Source of the DNA: JBBQIY01 sp964553035
Lineage (GTDB): Bacteria; Verrucomicrobiota; Kiritimatiellia; RFP12; UBA3636
Assembly: GCA_964553035.1 (NCBI GenBank)
Contig: CAZKJH010000004.1
Location: 3,257 to 67,256, forward strand
DNA length: 64,000 bases
Direction: 5' to 3'
Shown: positions 22,114 through 31,991 of the stretch, piece after piece
How the letters are laid out: every line of letters starts with the position of its first letter
How positions within the stretch are numbered: position 1 is the first letter of the stretch
The notes under the pieces: generated by a model
Seen by the model: only the letters and a program-made list of their open reading frames with translations
What the model was told of the DNA's origin: nothing
Database searches by the model: none
Position numbers and translations under genes: made by a program

Positions 22114-25100
22114 TGCGGCGGACTACTGAACAATTTCTAGGACTCCTTGTTTTTATCATCCTGCTGGTCGGAGTGGCTACCCTTTTCATTGGCATTTTCC
22201 CTCCAACTGCCCATATCGGGGTTGACCGCGTGGGGCGCCACGTTGACCTCCCGGCCTTGCAGGAAGCACTCTTACCCGGGTCGGTAGACGCCCAGCTCGC
22301 TCGTATTCTGGCGTGTGGGTCTCGTGTACCGGGTCAGCCCGGCTTGTCAGCAACGGCAGATCTCATCCGGAAAACCTTTTCCGACGCGGGCCTTGATGTT
22401 TATGAACAGGATGTAGAATTTGCCACGGTGTTAACAGACGGTGGCGCGGGTGTGTTGCGACTTGCGGGTGATGCCACCGAGTTAGCGGTTTACCCCTTGG
22501 CTCCTAATTATGTGCAGCCTGTTGTGACACCGTCATCGGGTGTTTCGGGTGAGCTGGTTGTTATTTCGAAAAAAATAATGGAGACGGCGAAATCCTTTAA
22601 AGGGAAAATAGCCGTCATTGATCTTGCACGGCCGGAACTTTATGAGATCGGCATCGAGCCGGCGTTGTTCGCTGAACTTGGTTTTGAAGCGATCCTCTAC
22701 ACGCATTCTGACGGTATGGAATCGATTATTTCCTCCGATTTGCGTCGCCTGTTTTTTGAGTTTTTCCCCGCGAATGTTGTCCGCGTCGTGGTTGCTCCCG
22801 AGGTGTTGGCATTGGATGGTCAGGGTGCCACGTTGACCGTTCAGTCGAAATGGCGTAACACGCGAACGCGAAATATCATCGGTCGTCTTCGAGCATCCCA
22901 GCCAGCGGAGTCCGCGCTGGTGATTCCAGTCTATTACGATGCGTTATCGCTGATCCCCGATTTAGCACCGGGCACCTATCAGGCGTTGCAGACGGCGATT
23001 CTACTGCAAGTTGTTGAGGGCTTGCGCGATCACCGAAGCGTGTTGAAGCGGGATGTCATTTTTGTAGCTGCAACCGGCGTTGATTCTAAGCAGCATGGCA
23101 TGGCGCGTATCGTTTCCACTCTCGGGCAGGTAGGAAAATCTGCGGTTGCCGGTGAGCGTATCACTGCCGATTTGGCTGGGCAGATGGGGGCGAAAAGCGA
23201 ATTGGAGGAGATGCTCAGGCTTTTCGATGAACCATCGTTTTCGACCGTGGAAGGAATTGAAAGCAGCAGGTTGGCACTCGCCGGGATTTCAGAGGAAGCT
23301 CAAAAACGCTTTGCCGTTCAATTCAACACCCTCATGCGTATGCGCGTATTCAAGTATGCGGAAACGTTATTGGAAGCAGAGATTGCTTTTAAGCGTGATC
23401 CTGAAGAGCTGAATGGGCCTGCTTATCTAGCGTTTCGAAAGGCGAAGCAGACGTATGACGACTACAATACCCTTTCTTCGTTGTCCTTTCTTCGTTTTTT
23501 GAGTCGACCGCAGGCGAAAGGGAGTCGGTTTTTCTGCGCACCTGAAACATTGGCACTTGATCCTGATGCCGGGAATTCTCTTCGGAGAGCCTTGCAGGGA
23601 CGATTCAGGATGCTTTTGGCTTACCATGAATCCTGCATCGCCTCGCTGAATCGGGATGCGGCGCTTCATTCCCTGCTGAGTGCCTACAGCAACCTCATTG
23701 TTGTTTCTCCTGCTTTTAACCCCGATGTTCGCCGAACGGCTGTCGAGACGATAGGGTTCACTTCGGGAACCACTGTGACGCATGGTGTAGCGGCTCAGGC
23801 GTTCCATCGGTTACTTGAAGACGCTGACCGCCGGTGCGGTGGCGAGCGCGGCATCATCATTCGTGCGCCCAAACGCTCGAGTTCATTCACTTCAGAGTTA
23901 TCCAGTGAAGCGTTCCGCATGGCGTCCACAGCCTGGGCTCTCGCGTCGCACCCGACGTTTTCGATCATCAGCCCCACGTCGAGTTATACCGATGTCGGTG
24001 ATCGTCCCTTCTACGTTGCGCCGGATTTAATGGCTCTTGAAAGGGCTTTTTCTGTTTTTGGCGAGGTGATTCTGGCGTGCGCCAGCGGAGATGGAAACTT
24101 TAAGCGGTTGAATCTCGTAACCTCGACTGGGTATCAGGGAACAGTCTTTGCCGCTGGTGTCGGCACCTCGATCATACCGAATTTCCCTGTAGCCGGGGCG
24201 CTCATCGCCACGGGCAGCAAGCCGTCGCTGTTTACCGATCCTTACGGTTCTTTTAAGGTTGATTTGGGCATTCGGCGGCGGGAGAACGACTTCCCCTTTT
24301 TTGGATCCCTTCAGGCTTACTGTTTCGATACGAACGGTTTTATTACCCACGTCAAGGACTTCGGTGCCGCCGCGTCACTCATTTATAAATCTGAGCGTAC
24401 GTCGTTTACTGCACGCAACAACATTATTATGTATCGCGCCGCGCCCGTGGCGATCTTTGATTTCGTGAATCCCCAGTCGATGAAAGCGTTTACGGACGCT
24501 ACGTTCATTACACGTGAGGGGTTGAATAGTTTCCCATCAACATCGGCCTTTATCAGTCTCGTTGGCCTGATGGATTTCATCCCGCCCGAGAAACGATTTT
24601 TCGTGACGCTTCGCGCGGGGTCTGCGGACAACGAGCTCGTTTCGGTGGTGCGTGCGTTCTGTTTAGGAACGACGATGACGAACGATCCTGCCTATAAGCC
24701 GGATCCGGATGCTGAAATAGATGGACCGGGTTATCTGGCTTACGACACACCGGTTCTGCGTAACGTGTCGCACGAAGCCTCGGCCTCTATGGCCGATTTG
24801 GCTAACGACCGTCTTGATCTTCAGAAACGCTTTGGCATGGCTGATGAAATGACTCTGGCCTTTCATCAGCGCGCCTTAAAGACAATGGAGGCAGCCGGTA
24901 GCGATTCTTTTTCTTCTGCCGAGAGTCATCGCGGGTTTCGTGAAGCGTTGGCGTATCTCATTCTGAATCAGCCTGTCATTCACGGAGCAATTTCGGAAGC
25001 GATCTGGGGCATTCTCTGGTACATGGCATTGATCGTGCCCTTCATGTTCTTTTTCGAAAAACTTGTTTTCGGTTTTACCGATATTCGTAAGCAGCTTCTA

Positions 25101-27152
25101 GCGCAAGGCCTGATTTTTCTCACCGTTTTTTTGTTACTCCGCCTTCTCCATCCGGCCTTTCAAATCGTTCGCTCATCTTTGATGATTCTTCTGGGGTTTG
25201 TCATTATCCTGATTGCGGGATCGGCTACCGTTTTGCTTTCGGCAAAATTCCAAGAAAACATCGATGCGTTGCGCAGGGCGCAAGGGGCGGTTAAGAACGC
25301 CGAGGGGAATCGTTTCGGCATGATGGCGACGGCGTTCATGCTTGGTCTCAATAATATGCATCGCCGGAAGGTTCGTACGGGTTTGACCTGCGCATCGCTA
25401 GTCCTCATGACGTTTGTCATGATTTGTTTTTCGTCGGTGCAGTCTAATATTGTCAACCGCAATCGTGCCGTTGGAAAGGCACTTTATCAGGGGTTGCTGG
25501 TCCGTACGCAGCGCTTTACACCGATTACGGAGCGCGAAATTCAGGCGCTGAAGGAGCGTTATGGTCACGCCTATACCCTCTCGATTCGTGCGATTATGCC
25601 GGGCACATACGATCCGGACACGAAACGAACGGTTCCGCCCGTCATTGCCGTAACGGCAGGAGAAGGGGATCAGGCTGTTATGCGCAACGCAAGGGCTGCG
25701 CTCCTTTTTGATGCTACCGAACCTTTAGGAGCGGCTATTCCTTTGCTGACGACCAATGGCTGGTTTACGACTGCGCAGCAGAACAGTGCCGAGGGGGCGA
25801 TGCCGATGATCCTCTCTGATCGGATGGCAGATAAGTTGCACATTTCCATTGATGCGGTTCATACCGGGCAGCCATCGGTTTCGATTAACGGCCGCCCGTT
25901 CTTTGTTCAGGGAATTTTTGACTCCAGTCTTTTCTCACGTGTTCACGATGTTGACGAAGAGAACTTGTTACCGTTTGATATCGAAGCACTCGTATCGCCG
26001 CGCATCCAAGGGAAGAATATTATTTTGGCTGATGCATCCGATGCGCGTGTCGCAGCAGAGGATGTCATTCTCGTGTTAAACGGACACCTTGCGCCTACCG
26101 ACCCTACCGGCCTCCGAACGGTGTCTACGGTGGTTGACATGCAGGTGGCGGATTACCCGATGGCGCGGCGTGAAATCAACGCCTATCTTGAGCAGACCAC
26201 GCGACAGACATGCTACGGCCTTGACGGTATTGGCTACATTGCCCGCCGGGCTCGTACGCGTTCCTTGGGAGGCCTGATTGATTTAATCATACCGCTGGTC
26301 ATTGCCGGGTTGACCGTGCTGAACACGATGAAAGGCTCTGTGTACGAACGCCGGGGCGAGATCTTCGTCTATAACGCCGTCGGCATCGCGCCGCGCCATG
26401 TGTTCTTTATGTTTGTTGCCGAGGCGCTGGTGTATGCGGTTGTCGGTATCATGTTAGGCTATGTACTGGCTCAGGGGACGGGACGCATCCTGACCGAGTT
26501 GAATTTAACGGGCGGCTTGAACATGAATTTCACATCGCTGTCGACGGTCTATGCCTCGTTGGCGATTGCTGCCGCGACGGTGTTGTCGACATGGTTCCCG
26601 GCTCGTTCGGCGATGGAAATCGCCAAGCCGGCTGATGATTCTGGGTGGCGATTGCCGACTTCGGAAGGGGATGCGTTGAGCTTTAACCTTCCCTTCACGT
26701 TTGGACGTCGTGATCGGATTGCCGTGCTGGGCTTCTTCCACACCTATTTTGTTAATCACGGAGAAGGCTCGTCCGGACCGTTTTCCGCCGGCAAACCCAA
26801 GCTTGGCATTCGGGAGGCTACCGATGCTGTTGAGAAAGACGCTTATGTTCCAGCAATTGCGGTAACGATTTGGTGCAAACCGTACGATCTCGGGGTTTCA
26901 CAACGCATTCAGATTGCCCTTGAGATGGATCCCGAAACAGGCGAGTATATTTCTAAGATGACCTTGAATCGGCTGACAGGAACGCGTGACGCTTGGTTGC
27001 GTCTCAACGGGCCGCTTGTCACGCGCATCCGCCAGCATTTTCTTCATTGGCGGGCAGCATCCGAGGACATGAAAGAGGAGTTCTTCGTCAAGGCGAAGGC
27101 GCTGATCGAAGAGACGGGCAATTTTAGGACGGAGGATGAAACGAATGGGTAA
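22113..27152 (+). CDS. Giant fusion of degenerate M28 peptidase-like domain and FtsX permease
   Basis: A 1679-residue membrane protein. One N-terminal helix (residues 8-29) is followed by a very large extracytoplasmic part. Residues about 60-340 follow the M28/PA-domain peptidase pattern (TRNIIGRL, VIPVYYDALSLIP, IFVAATGVDSKQHG). The first metal-binding HxD is YYD, and no EE pair is seen, so it should be inactive. A second related repeat may occupy about 500-850. Helices at about 965-1060 lead to a MacB/FtsX permease core (FMLGLNNMHRRKVRTGLTCAS near 1075; IIPLVIAGLTVLNTMKGSVYERRGEI near 1390; two more helices). A cytoplasmic tail of about 160 residues ends it. It probably pairs with the ABC ATPases encoded downstream. 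Confidence 0.75.
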   Translation: MRRTTEQFLGLLVFIILLVGVATLFIGIFPPTAHIGVDRVGRHVDLPALQEALLPGSVDAQLARILACGSRVPGQPGLSATADLIRKTFSDAGLDVYEQDVEFATVLTDGGAGVLRLAGDATELAVYPLAPNYVQPVVTPSSGVSGELVVISKKIMETAKSFKGKIAVIDLARPELYEIGIEPALFAELGFEAILYTHSDGMESIISSDLRRLFFEFFPANVVRVVVAPEVLALDGQGATLTVQSKWRNTRTRNIIGRLRASQPAESALVIPVYYDALSLIPDLAPGTYQALQTAILLQVVEGLRDHRSVLKRDVIFVAATGVDSKQHGMARIVSTLGQVGKSAVAGERITADLAGQMGAKSELEEMLRLFDEPSFSTVEGIESSRLALAGISEEAQKRFAVQFNTLMRMRVFKYAETLLEAEIAFKRDPEELNGPAYLAFRKAKQTYDDYNTLSSLSFLRFLSRPQAKGSRFFCAPETLALDPDAGNSLRRALQGRFRMLLAYHESCIASLNRDAALHSLLSAYSNLIVVSPAFNPDVRRTAVETIGFTSGTTVTHGVAAQAFHRLLEDADRRCGGERGIIIRAPKRSSSFTSELSSEAFRMASTAWALASHPTFSIISPTSSYTDVGDRPFYVAPDLMALERAFSVFGEVILACASGDGNFKRLNLVTSTGYQGTVFAAGVGTSIIPNFPVAGALIATGSKPSLFTDPYGSFKVDLGIRRRENDFPFFGSLQAYCFDTNGFITHVKDFGAAASLIYKSERTSFTARNNIIMYRAAPVAIFDFVNPQSMKAFTDATFITREGLNSFPSTSAFISLVGLMDFIPPEKRFFVTLRAGSADNELVSVVRAFCLGTTMTNDPAYKPDPDAEIDGPGYLAYDTPVLRNVSHEASASMADLANDRLDLQKRFGMADEMTLAFHQRALKTMEAAGSDSFSSAESHRGFREALAYLILNQPVIHGAISEAIWGILWYMALIVPFMFFFEKLVFGFTDIRKQLLAQGLIFLTVFLLLRLLHPAFQIVRSSLMILLGFVIILIAGSATVLLSAKFQENIDALRRAQGAVKNAEGNRFGMMATAFMLGLNNMHRRKVRTGLTCASLVLMTFVMICFSSVQSNIVNRNRAVGKALYQGLLVRTQRFTPITEREIQALKERYGHAYTLSIRAIMPGTYDPDTKRTVPPVIAVTAGEGDQAVMRNARAALLFDATEPLGAAIPLLTTNGWFTTAQQNSAEGAMPMILSDRMADKLHISIDAVHTGQPSVSINGRPFFVQGIFDSSLFSRVHDVDEENLLPFDIEALVSPRIQGKNIILADASDARVAAEDVILVLNGHLAPTDPTGLRTVSTVVDMQVADYPMARREINAYLEQTTRQTCYGLDGIGYIARRARTRSLGGLIDLIIPLVIAGLTVLNTMKGSVYERRGEIFVYNAVGIAPRHVFFMFVAEALVYAVVGIMLGYVLAQGTGRILTELNLTGGLNMNFTSLSTVYASLAIAAATVLSTWFPARSAMEIAKPADDSGWRLPTSEGDALSFNLPFTFGRRDRIAVLGFFHTYFVNHGEGSSGPFSAGKPKLGIREATDAVEKDAYVPAIAVTIWCKPYDLGVSQRIQIALEMDPETGEYISKMTLNRLTGTRDAWLRLNGPLVTRIRQHFLHWRAASEDMKEEFFVKAKALIEETGNFRTEDETNG

Positions 27153-29235
27153 GCGGAAAGACAAAGAACTCGATCTGTATCGCAATCTGCTTTCGCCCCC
27201 TGATCATTTCGAGGATGGATTTGGCTGGTCGACGATTGCCGGTATCCTTTTCTGCGGACTCGTGATGATGCCGGGCTCTATTTATCTGTCGTTGATGACG
27301 GGTGGCAGTATGGGTGCCGTAGGAACGTGGGTAACCGTGATTCTCTTCTCGGAAATCACCCGCCGCGCCATGAAAACGATGTCCAAGGGCAATTTGATTG
27401 TTTTGCTCGCTGTGGCCTCCGTCATGTGCCTCGGCGGTCCTTTCGGCCAACTCGTCATGCGTGCGTTTTTTGTCACCTCAGACACGGTGCGCGATCTGGG
27501 TATGCAGGATTATTTTCCTGCATGGTATTGCCCGCCCCTTGATTCTCCCGGCATTACTGAGCGTAACCTCTTTCATCGGGACTGGCTGAAACCGATCGGT
27601 ATTCTGGTGATGGCCACGGGCATCGCGCTCGTAAATAAATTTACAATTGGTTATGCGTTTTTCCGCCTTTGTTCGGACGTTGAACGCCTGCCGTTTCCTC
27701 TCGCGCCGATTTCCGCACAGGGGGCGTTGGCCATTGCCGATTCGCTCGAGAAGACCGTTGGTGACGAGGACCCTGTGAAAATAGCTAAAGGGGAGCGTAA
27801 GCCTCTCTCCCGTTGGCGTATCTTCTCGTTCGGTGCGATGATTGGCGTGATCTTCGGCATCTTGCAGGTCGGCGTTCCGGCGATTAGTGGGATGCTGTTT
27901 GATAAACCGATCTATCTGATTCCGCAACCTTATCTCGACACGACGACGATGACGGAAAGCATCCTTCCGGCTGTTCCGACAGGGATGGTGATCGATCCCG
28001 GTGTTCTTATTCTCGGTATGGTGCTTCCGTTTTGGGCGGTGATGGGATCCTTCGCCGCCATTGCTGCCACGTTTATCATCAATCCAATCTTGCGGCACAA
28101 CGATATTCTCATGCAATGGCAGCCGGGCATGAACACCGTGAATACGACGTTTGTCAACTCAGTCGACTTCTGGATGTCTTTTGGGTTTGGTGCGGCGATC
28201 GCAATCGCTATCGTTTCTGTCTACGCCACGGTACGTGACGCGCTTAAAATTTCGAAAGCGCGAAAAGAACGGAGGCGTACGCAAGTGCCAGCGTCAGTCG
28301 ATGACCCTAACACTGACCAGACTCGCTCTCTCTGGAAAACTCCCAGTTTAGGGCGAGGGGACTACCCTCTCTGGCTGGCGTTTCTGATCTACGGCCTCGC
28401 TAGTGGCGGTATGATTTTCATGTGTAACCATCTCGTGAAAGGCATCCTGCCGTTTCTCTTTATCTTCTGCTTTATCTATAATCCCTTTGTGTCTTATATC
28501 AACGCTCGTCTCATTGGGTTGACGGGGCAGGCTATTGCGATCCCGTTCGTTCGCGAAGGAGCGTTTATTCTCTCGGGCAGCCGGTCGATCAACATCTGGC
28601 TGGCACCGATCCCGATAGAGAACTACGGAGCTTTTGCTCAGACCTTCCGTGTCAATGAACTTACGGGCGTCAAGTTTACGTCGTTGATGAAAGCCGAGGC
28701 ACTTTGTCTCCCCTTTCTCGTTTTATTTTCTTTCCTTTTCTGGGCGTTTATTTGGAAAGCCAATGCTATTCCATCCGATCTTTTCCCGGCCGCACGGCTC
28801 AATTGGGAGCTGATGGTCAAGAACAATACGCTTCTCTGGTCGTCGACGTTTCATCCGGACGTTGTTGCAGGCTCTGCAAGCGCCATGACGCATTTCAGCG
28901 ATACTGAATTCGCTAAAGCCGTCCATCCCAGCGTCATGCTTGCAGGCGGTGGTGTCACGCTCACCCTGTTCATGGTTTTTGGTTTGCTTGGATTGCCAAC
29001 GCTTTTCGTTTACGGCGTGATTCGTGGTCTGGGGGCGCTCCCGCATACGTTTATGCTGGAAATTGTCGGTGCGCTGATTGGACGCTACTATTTCCAGAAA
29101 AAATTTGGCTCTTCTGATTTTCTCCGTATGGGACCCACAATTCTCGCTGGTTATTTTACAGGCGCAGGGTTGATTTCCATGACCATGATTGCCATGAATT
29201 TAATACGAAGTGCCGTCTCTTCAGCACCGTTTTAG
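27145..29235 (+). CDS. Second OPT-like / DUF6784-type membrane protein
   Basis: A 696-residue protein with about twelve or more membrane helices. The segment FFRLCSDVERLPFPLAPISAQGALAIAD resembles OPT-type transporters. Related blocks are ILGMVLPFWAVMGSFAA and FVNSVDFWMSFGFG. A charged loop (about residues 370-405) splits the helices into two halves. GGAGG at 27131-27135 fits the ATG at 27145 better than the ATG at 27136. It overlaps the fusion gene by eight bases. It shares the general plan of the first OPT-like protein but lacks its large extracytoplasmic domain, so the two may form a heteromer. Confidence 0.75.
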   Translation: MGKRKDKELDLYRNLLSPPDHFEDGFGWSTIAGILFCGLVMMPGSIYLSLMTGGSMGAVGTWVTVILFSEITRRAMKTMSKGNLIVLLAVASVMCLGGPFGQLVMRAFFVTSDTVRDLGMQDYFPAWYCPPLDSPGITERNLFHRDWLKPIGILVMATGIALVNKFTIGYAFFRLCSDVERLPFPLAPISAQGALAIADSLEKTVGDEDPVKIAKGERKPLSRWRIFSFGAMIGVIFGILQVGVPAISGMLFDKPIYLIPQPYLDTTTMTESILPAVPTGMVIDPGVLILGMVLPFWAVMGSFAAIAATFIINPILRHNDILMQWQPGMNTVNTTFVNSVDFWMSFGFGAAIAIAIVSVYATVRDALKISKARKERRRTQVPASVDDPNTDQTRSLWKTPSLGRGDYPLWLAFLIYGLASGGMIFMCNHLVKGILPFLFIFCFIYNPFVSYINARLIGLTGQAIAIPFVREGAFILSGSRSINIWLAPIPIENYGAFAQTFRVNELTGVKFTSLMKAEALCLPFLVLFSFLFWAFIWKANAIPSDLFPAARLNWELMVKNNTLLWSSTFHPDVVAGSASAMTHFSDTEFAKAVHPSVMLAGGGVTLTLFMVFGLLGLPTLFVYGVIRGLGALPHTFMLEIVGALIGRYYFQKKFGSSDFLRMGPTILAGYFTGAGLISMTMIAMNLIRSAVSSAPF

Positions 29236-29259
29236 TAACCCACCGCTCATTTTACGATT

Positions 29260-30330
29260 ATGCACGCACCTGCTTCTACTTTACCTTGCGATTTGACGGG
29301 AACGATTCCCGACCAAATCATCCTTCCGCCTTCGATTGCGCTTGGTGTTGTACTCCAAGGATTACGCATCCGGCTGGGGCGCTCCGTCGTTACGCTGACG
29401 GGGATCATCTGCGGCATCGCCTTTCTGATGTCGATCATGGTTGGCCAACTCGTCAAGCGCGGCGTGAGTGCAGAAGACACCTTACGTGAAACCGTTGACC
29501 GTATGGATGCTTTTGTTCTCGCCGACCTGCCCATTCTTTCAGGAAAATCGATTGAAGTTATTGGCGGCGGTACGCTTTCGGAAGTCGAAACGCGATTGTT
29601 GCAGCGTTTGGTCAAAACACACGAGGCGAAAGTCACGTTGAGCCCAGAGCAGTCGCCCACGCTCCTTCGCCCGATTGCCGGGGTGCTTCAAGCACCCGTA
29701 GAATCACCTGATGTTATCTTTCTCATGGGCGAAAATCTTAGCGCGGAATACAATTGGAAATCTTTTTTTGGGAACAACTTGTCTGCAATGGCGGCGACCA
29801 CCATTTCCGATCTGGATCGTTCATCATTCATTTCGGCTGAACATGCGCAGCGTTTCGTTCAGGTGGCGCGAACGGTAACGGAAGACGAACAAACCAAAAA
29901 ATTAGAGGATGTCCGCAAAGATCGTTTCCGTACGATTTGGATCGGCACCATTTCTCTCCTGGTCACGGTCATCGGCATTTCAAACGCCATGCTCATGTCC
30001 GTCACCGAACGTTTCCGTGAAATCGGGACGATGAAATGCCTCGGTGCGCTTTCCTCGTTTATCACGCGTATGTTCGTGATGGAAGCCACCATTCTCGGCT
30101 TTTTTGGAGGCATTGCGGGCGTCCTCGCCGGAGCGGCTTTTTCGCTGGTCATTTACGGCTTCCTCTATGGGCCTGAATTGGTTTTCACGTCGCTGCCTGT
30201 GCTGCCTCTGCTTGGTTACGGTTTCTCCGGGCTCATCATGGCCGTTGTGCTTTCCATTATCTCGACCATTTATCCGGCTCGCGTTGCCGCCGCCATGGTT
30301 CCCGCCACTGCTCTGCGTTCCACGATCTAG
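29260..30330 (+). CDS. FtsX/MacB-family ABC transporter permease
   Basis: A 356-residue permease with the usual four-helix MacB layout. The first helix is around residues 45-65 (TLTGIICGIAFLMSIMVG), then comes a periplasmic domain (about 70-215), then three helices: IWIGTISLLVTVIGISNAML followed by the family motif SVTERFREIGTMKCLGA, ILGFFGGIAGVLAGAAFSL and GYGFSGLIMAVVLSIISTIYP. It should couple ATP hydrolysis to periplasmic movement rather than form a simple channel. It sits 24 bases after the OPT-like gene and two bases before the first ATPase. Confidence 0.85.
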   Translation: MHAPASTLPCDLTGTIPDQIILPPSIALGVVLQGLRIRLGRSVVTLTGIICGIAFLMSIMVGQLVKRGVSAEDTLRETVDRMDAFVLADLPILSGKSIEVIGGGTLSEVETRLLQRLVKTHEAKVTLSPEQSPTLLRPIAGVLQAPVESPDVIFLMGENLSAEYNWKSFFGNNLSAMAATTISDLDRSSFISAEHAQRFVQVARTVTEDEQTKKLEDVRKDRFRTIWIGTISLLVTVIGISNAMLMSVTERFREIGTMKCLGALSSFITRMFVMEATILGFFGGIAGVLAGAAFSLVIYGFLYGPELVFTSLPVLPLLGYGFSGLIMAVVLSIISTIYPARVAAAMVPATALRSTI

Positions 30331-30332
30331 TT

Positions 30333-31160
30333 ATGAACACTTTTTCCTCATCACCCTCTATTGAAGCCTCGCGCATGAAGGCGCTGTTCGCTCCCGACGA
30401 TGACGGACATGCCTCCGTGATCATTCGCGGTATCGATATCAAAAAAAGTTTTTGGATGGGCAAAACCGAGACCCGTGCGTTGCGCGGTGCAACACTCGAT
30501 GTCTACCGTGGCGAATACCTCTCCATCATGGGGCCATCGGGATCGGGCAAGTCGACGCTCTTCAACGCCATTGGTGCCTTGGCGAAACCGACGTCCGGAA
30601 AAGTCTACATTGATCAAGTCGATATCGCCCAACTCGACCCGGAAGAATTGGCTTGGCTCCGCTGTCGCAAGATCGGCTATGTTTTCCAAATGTATAATCT
30701 GATCCAAGTCATGACTTGTTTAGAAAACGTGACCTTGTCGATGCCCTTCGTTGGTTTGACCGGTGAAGAAGCGCGCGAAAAAGGTGTCAGAATCCTGAAG
30801 CAAGTCGGACTGGGTCATCGTATCCTGCACAAGCCTGCGGAGCTTTCCGGCGGGCAGCAGCAGCGTGTGGCCATTGCACGGGCCTTGGCGAATTCACCCG
30901 ATATCATCCTCGCGGATGAACCGACGGCGAATCTTGACCAGCACACGGGGCAGGAAATTATCGATCTCTTCAAGCAGCTTCAAAGCGAACTCGGTGTCAC
31001 AATTATCTCGGCCACCCACGACTTGAAAATGCTTCAGGCCTCAGACCGTATTCTTTGGATTGAAGACGGACGGATTGTTAAAGCGGCGCGTGCGGATGAA
31101 ATCAAATTCAAGGTCGATGAATCCGGGCATTCGTCCGTTACCTTCGAGGGGAAATCATGA
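30333..31160 (+). CDS. ABC transporter ATP-binding protein (MacB/LolD type)
   Basis: A 275-residue ATPase. Walker A is GPSGSGKST, the Q loop lies in YVFQMYNLIQVMT, the signature is LSGGQQQR, Walker B is IILADEPTANLD and the H loop is SATHD. All catalytic residues are present. An N-terminal extension of about 30 residues precedes the domain. It belongs to the MacB/LolD subgroup that works with FtsX-like permeases and is encoded directly after one. It overlaps the second ATPase gene by four bases, so the transporter probably uses an ATPase heterodimer. Confidence 0.9.
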   Translation: MNTFSSSPSIEASRMKALFAPDDDGHASVIIRGIDIKKSFWMGKTETRALRGATLDVYRGEYLSIMGPSGSGKSTLFNAIGALAKPTSGKVYIDQVDIAQLDPEELAWLRCRKIGYVFQMYNLIQVMTCLENVTLSMPFVGLTGEEAREKGVRILKQVGLGHRILHKPAELSGGQQQRVAIARALANSPDIILADEPTANLDQHTGQEIIDLFKQLQSELGVTIISATHDLKMLQASDRILWIEDGRIVKAARADEIKFKVDESGHSSVTFEGKS

Positions 31161-31900
31161 AAACCGACGATCCCATTATTGTCACCGAAAACGTTAAAAA
31201 GCTTTACAAAACAGGCGAAGAAGAACTCTGGGCTCTGAAAGGGGTTTCGTTAACGATAGGACGTGGAGAATTTCTTTCGATTATGGGGCCTTCAGGATCC
31301 GGTAAATCGACGTTTTTCAATCAAATTGGCGCGCTGGATGTCCCGACAGAAGGGCGTGTTTTATTCGAAGGACAATCGGTGTTCGATATGAGCGAACGCC
31401 AGCAAGCCTGGTTCCGCTGCAACCGCATCGGCTATATTTTCCAGACCTTTAATCTGATTCAGGTCATGAGTGCGTTGCAGAACGTGACGCTTCCGATGAT
31501 TTTCCAGGGAACGGCGAAAGACGAGGCCGAGCGGCGTGGAAAAGCCATCCTTGACCGTGTCGGACTCGGTCATCGCATGGAGAACAAACCATTTGAGCTT
31601 TCGGGAGGGCAACAGCAGCGCGTTGCCGTTGCGCGTGCGCTGGCGAATACACCGCATGTAATTCTTGCGGATGAGCCGACAGGAAATCTCGATACGAAAA
31701 CGGGATCAGAAATCATTGATTTGCTCAAGGAGCTCAATCAGAAGGAAGGCGTGACTGTGATTTGCTCGACGCATGATCCGAAGATGCTGCGCTCCTCTCA
31801 TCGCGTTTGCTGGATGCTTGACGGGGCTCTCGATAAAATCAGTTCGCAGGCGGAGTTCTCGCTTGAGGAAATGAAGCACGATCAAGCGGGCAAAGCGTAG
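31157..31900 (+). CDS. ABC transporter ATP-binding protein (MacB/LolD type), second subunit
   Basis: A 247-residue ATPase very similar to the preceding one. Walker A is GPSGSGKST, the Q loop lies in YIFQTFNLIQVMS, the signature is LSGGQQQR, Walker B is VILADEPTGNLD and the H loop is CSTHD. Two intact ATPases in tandem, with two FtsX-type permease cores in the same operon, fit a 2+2 arrangement. No periplasmic adaptor or TolC-like gene follows. This is the last gene of the tight operon. Confidence 0.9.
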   Translation: MKTDDPIIVTENVKKLYKTGEEELWALKGVSLTIGRGEFLSIMGPSGSGKSTFFNQIGALDVPTEGRVLFEGQSVFDMSERQQAWFRCNRIGYIFQTFNLIQVMSALQNVTLPMIFQGTAKDEAERRGKAILDRVGLGHRMENKPFELSGGQQQRVAVARALANTPHVILADEPTGNLDTKTGSEIIDLLKELNQKEGVTVICSTHDPKMLRSSHRVCWMLDGALDKISSQAEFSLEEMKHDQAGKA

Positions 31901-31991
31901 TAATTACGCATTGGATTGCTCTCTGTAGACGCGAGTTCTCTCATTGGATATTGGCTATTCCTTGTTGGCTGTTTTTGAGAAGGGGCGTAAC

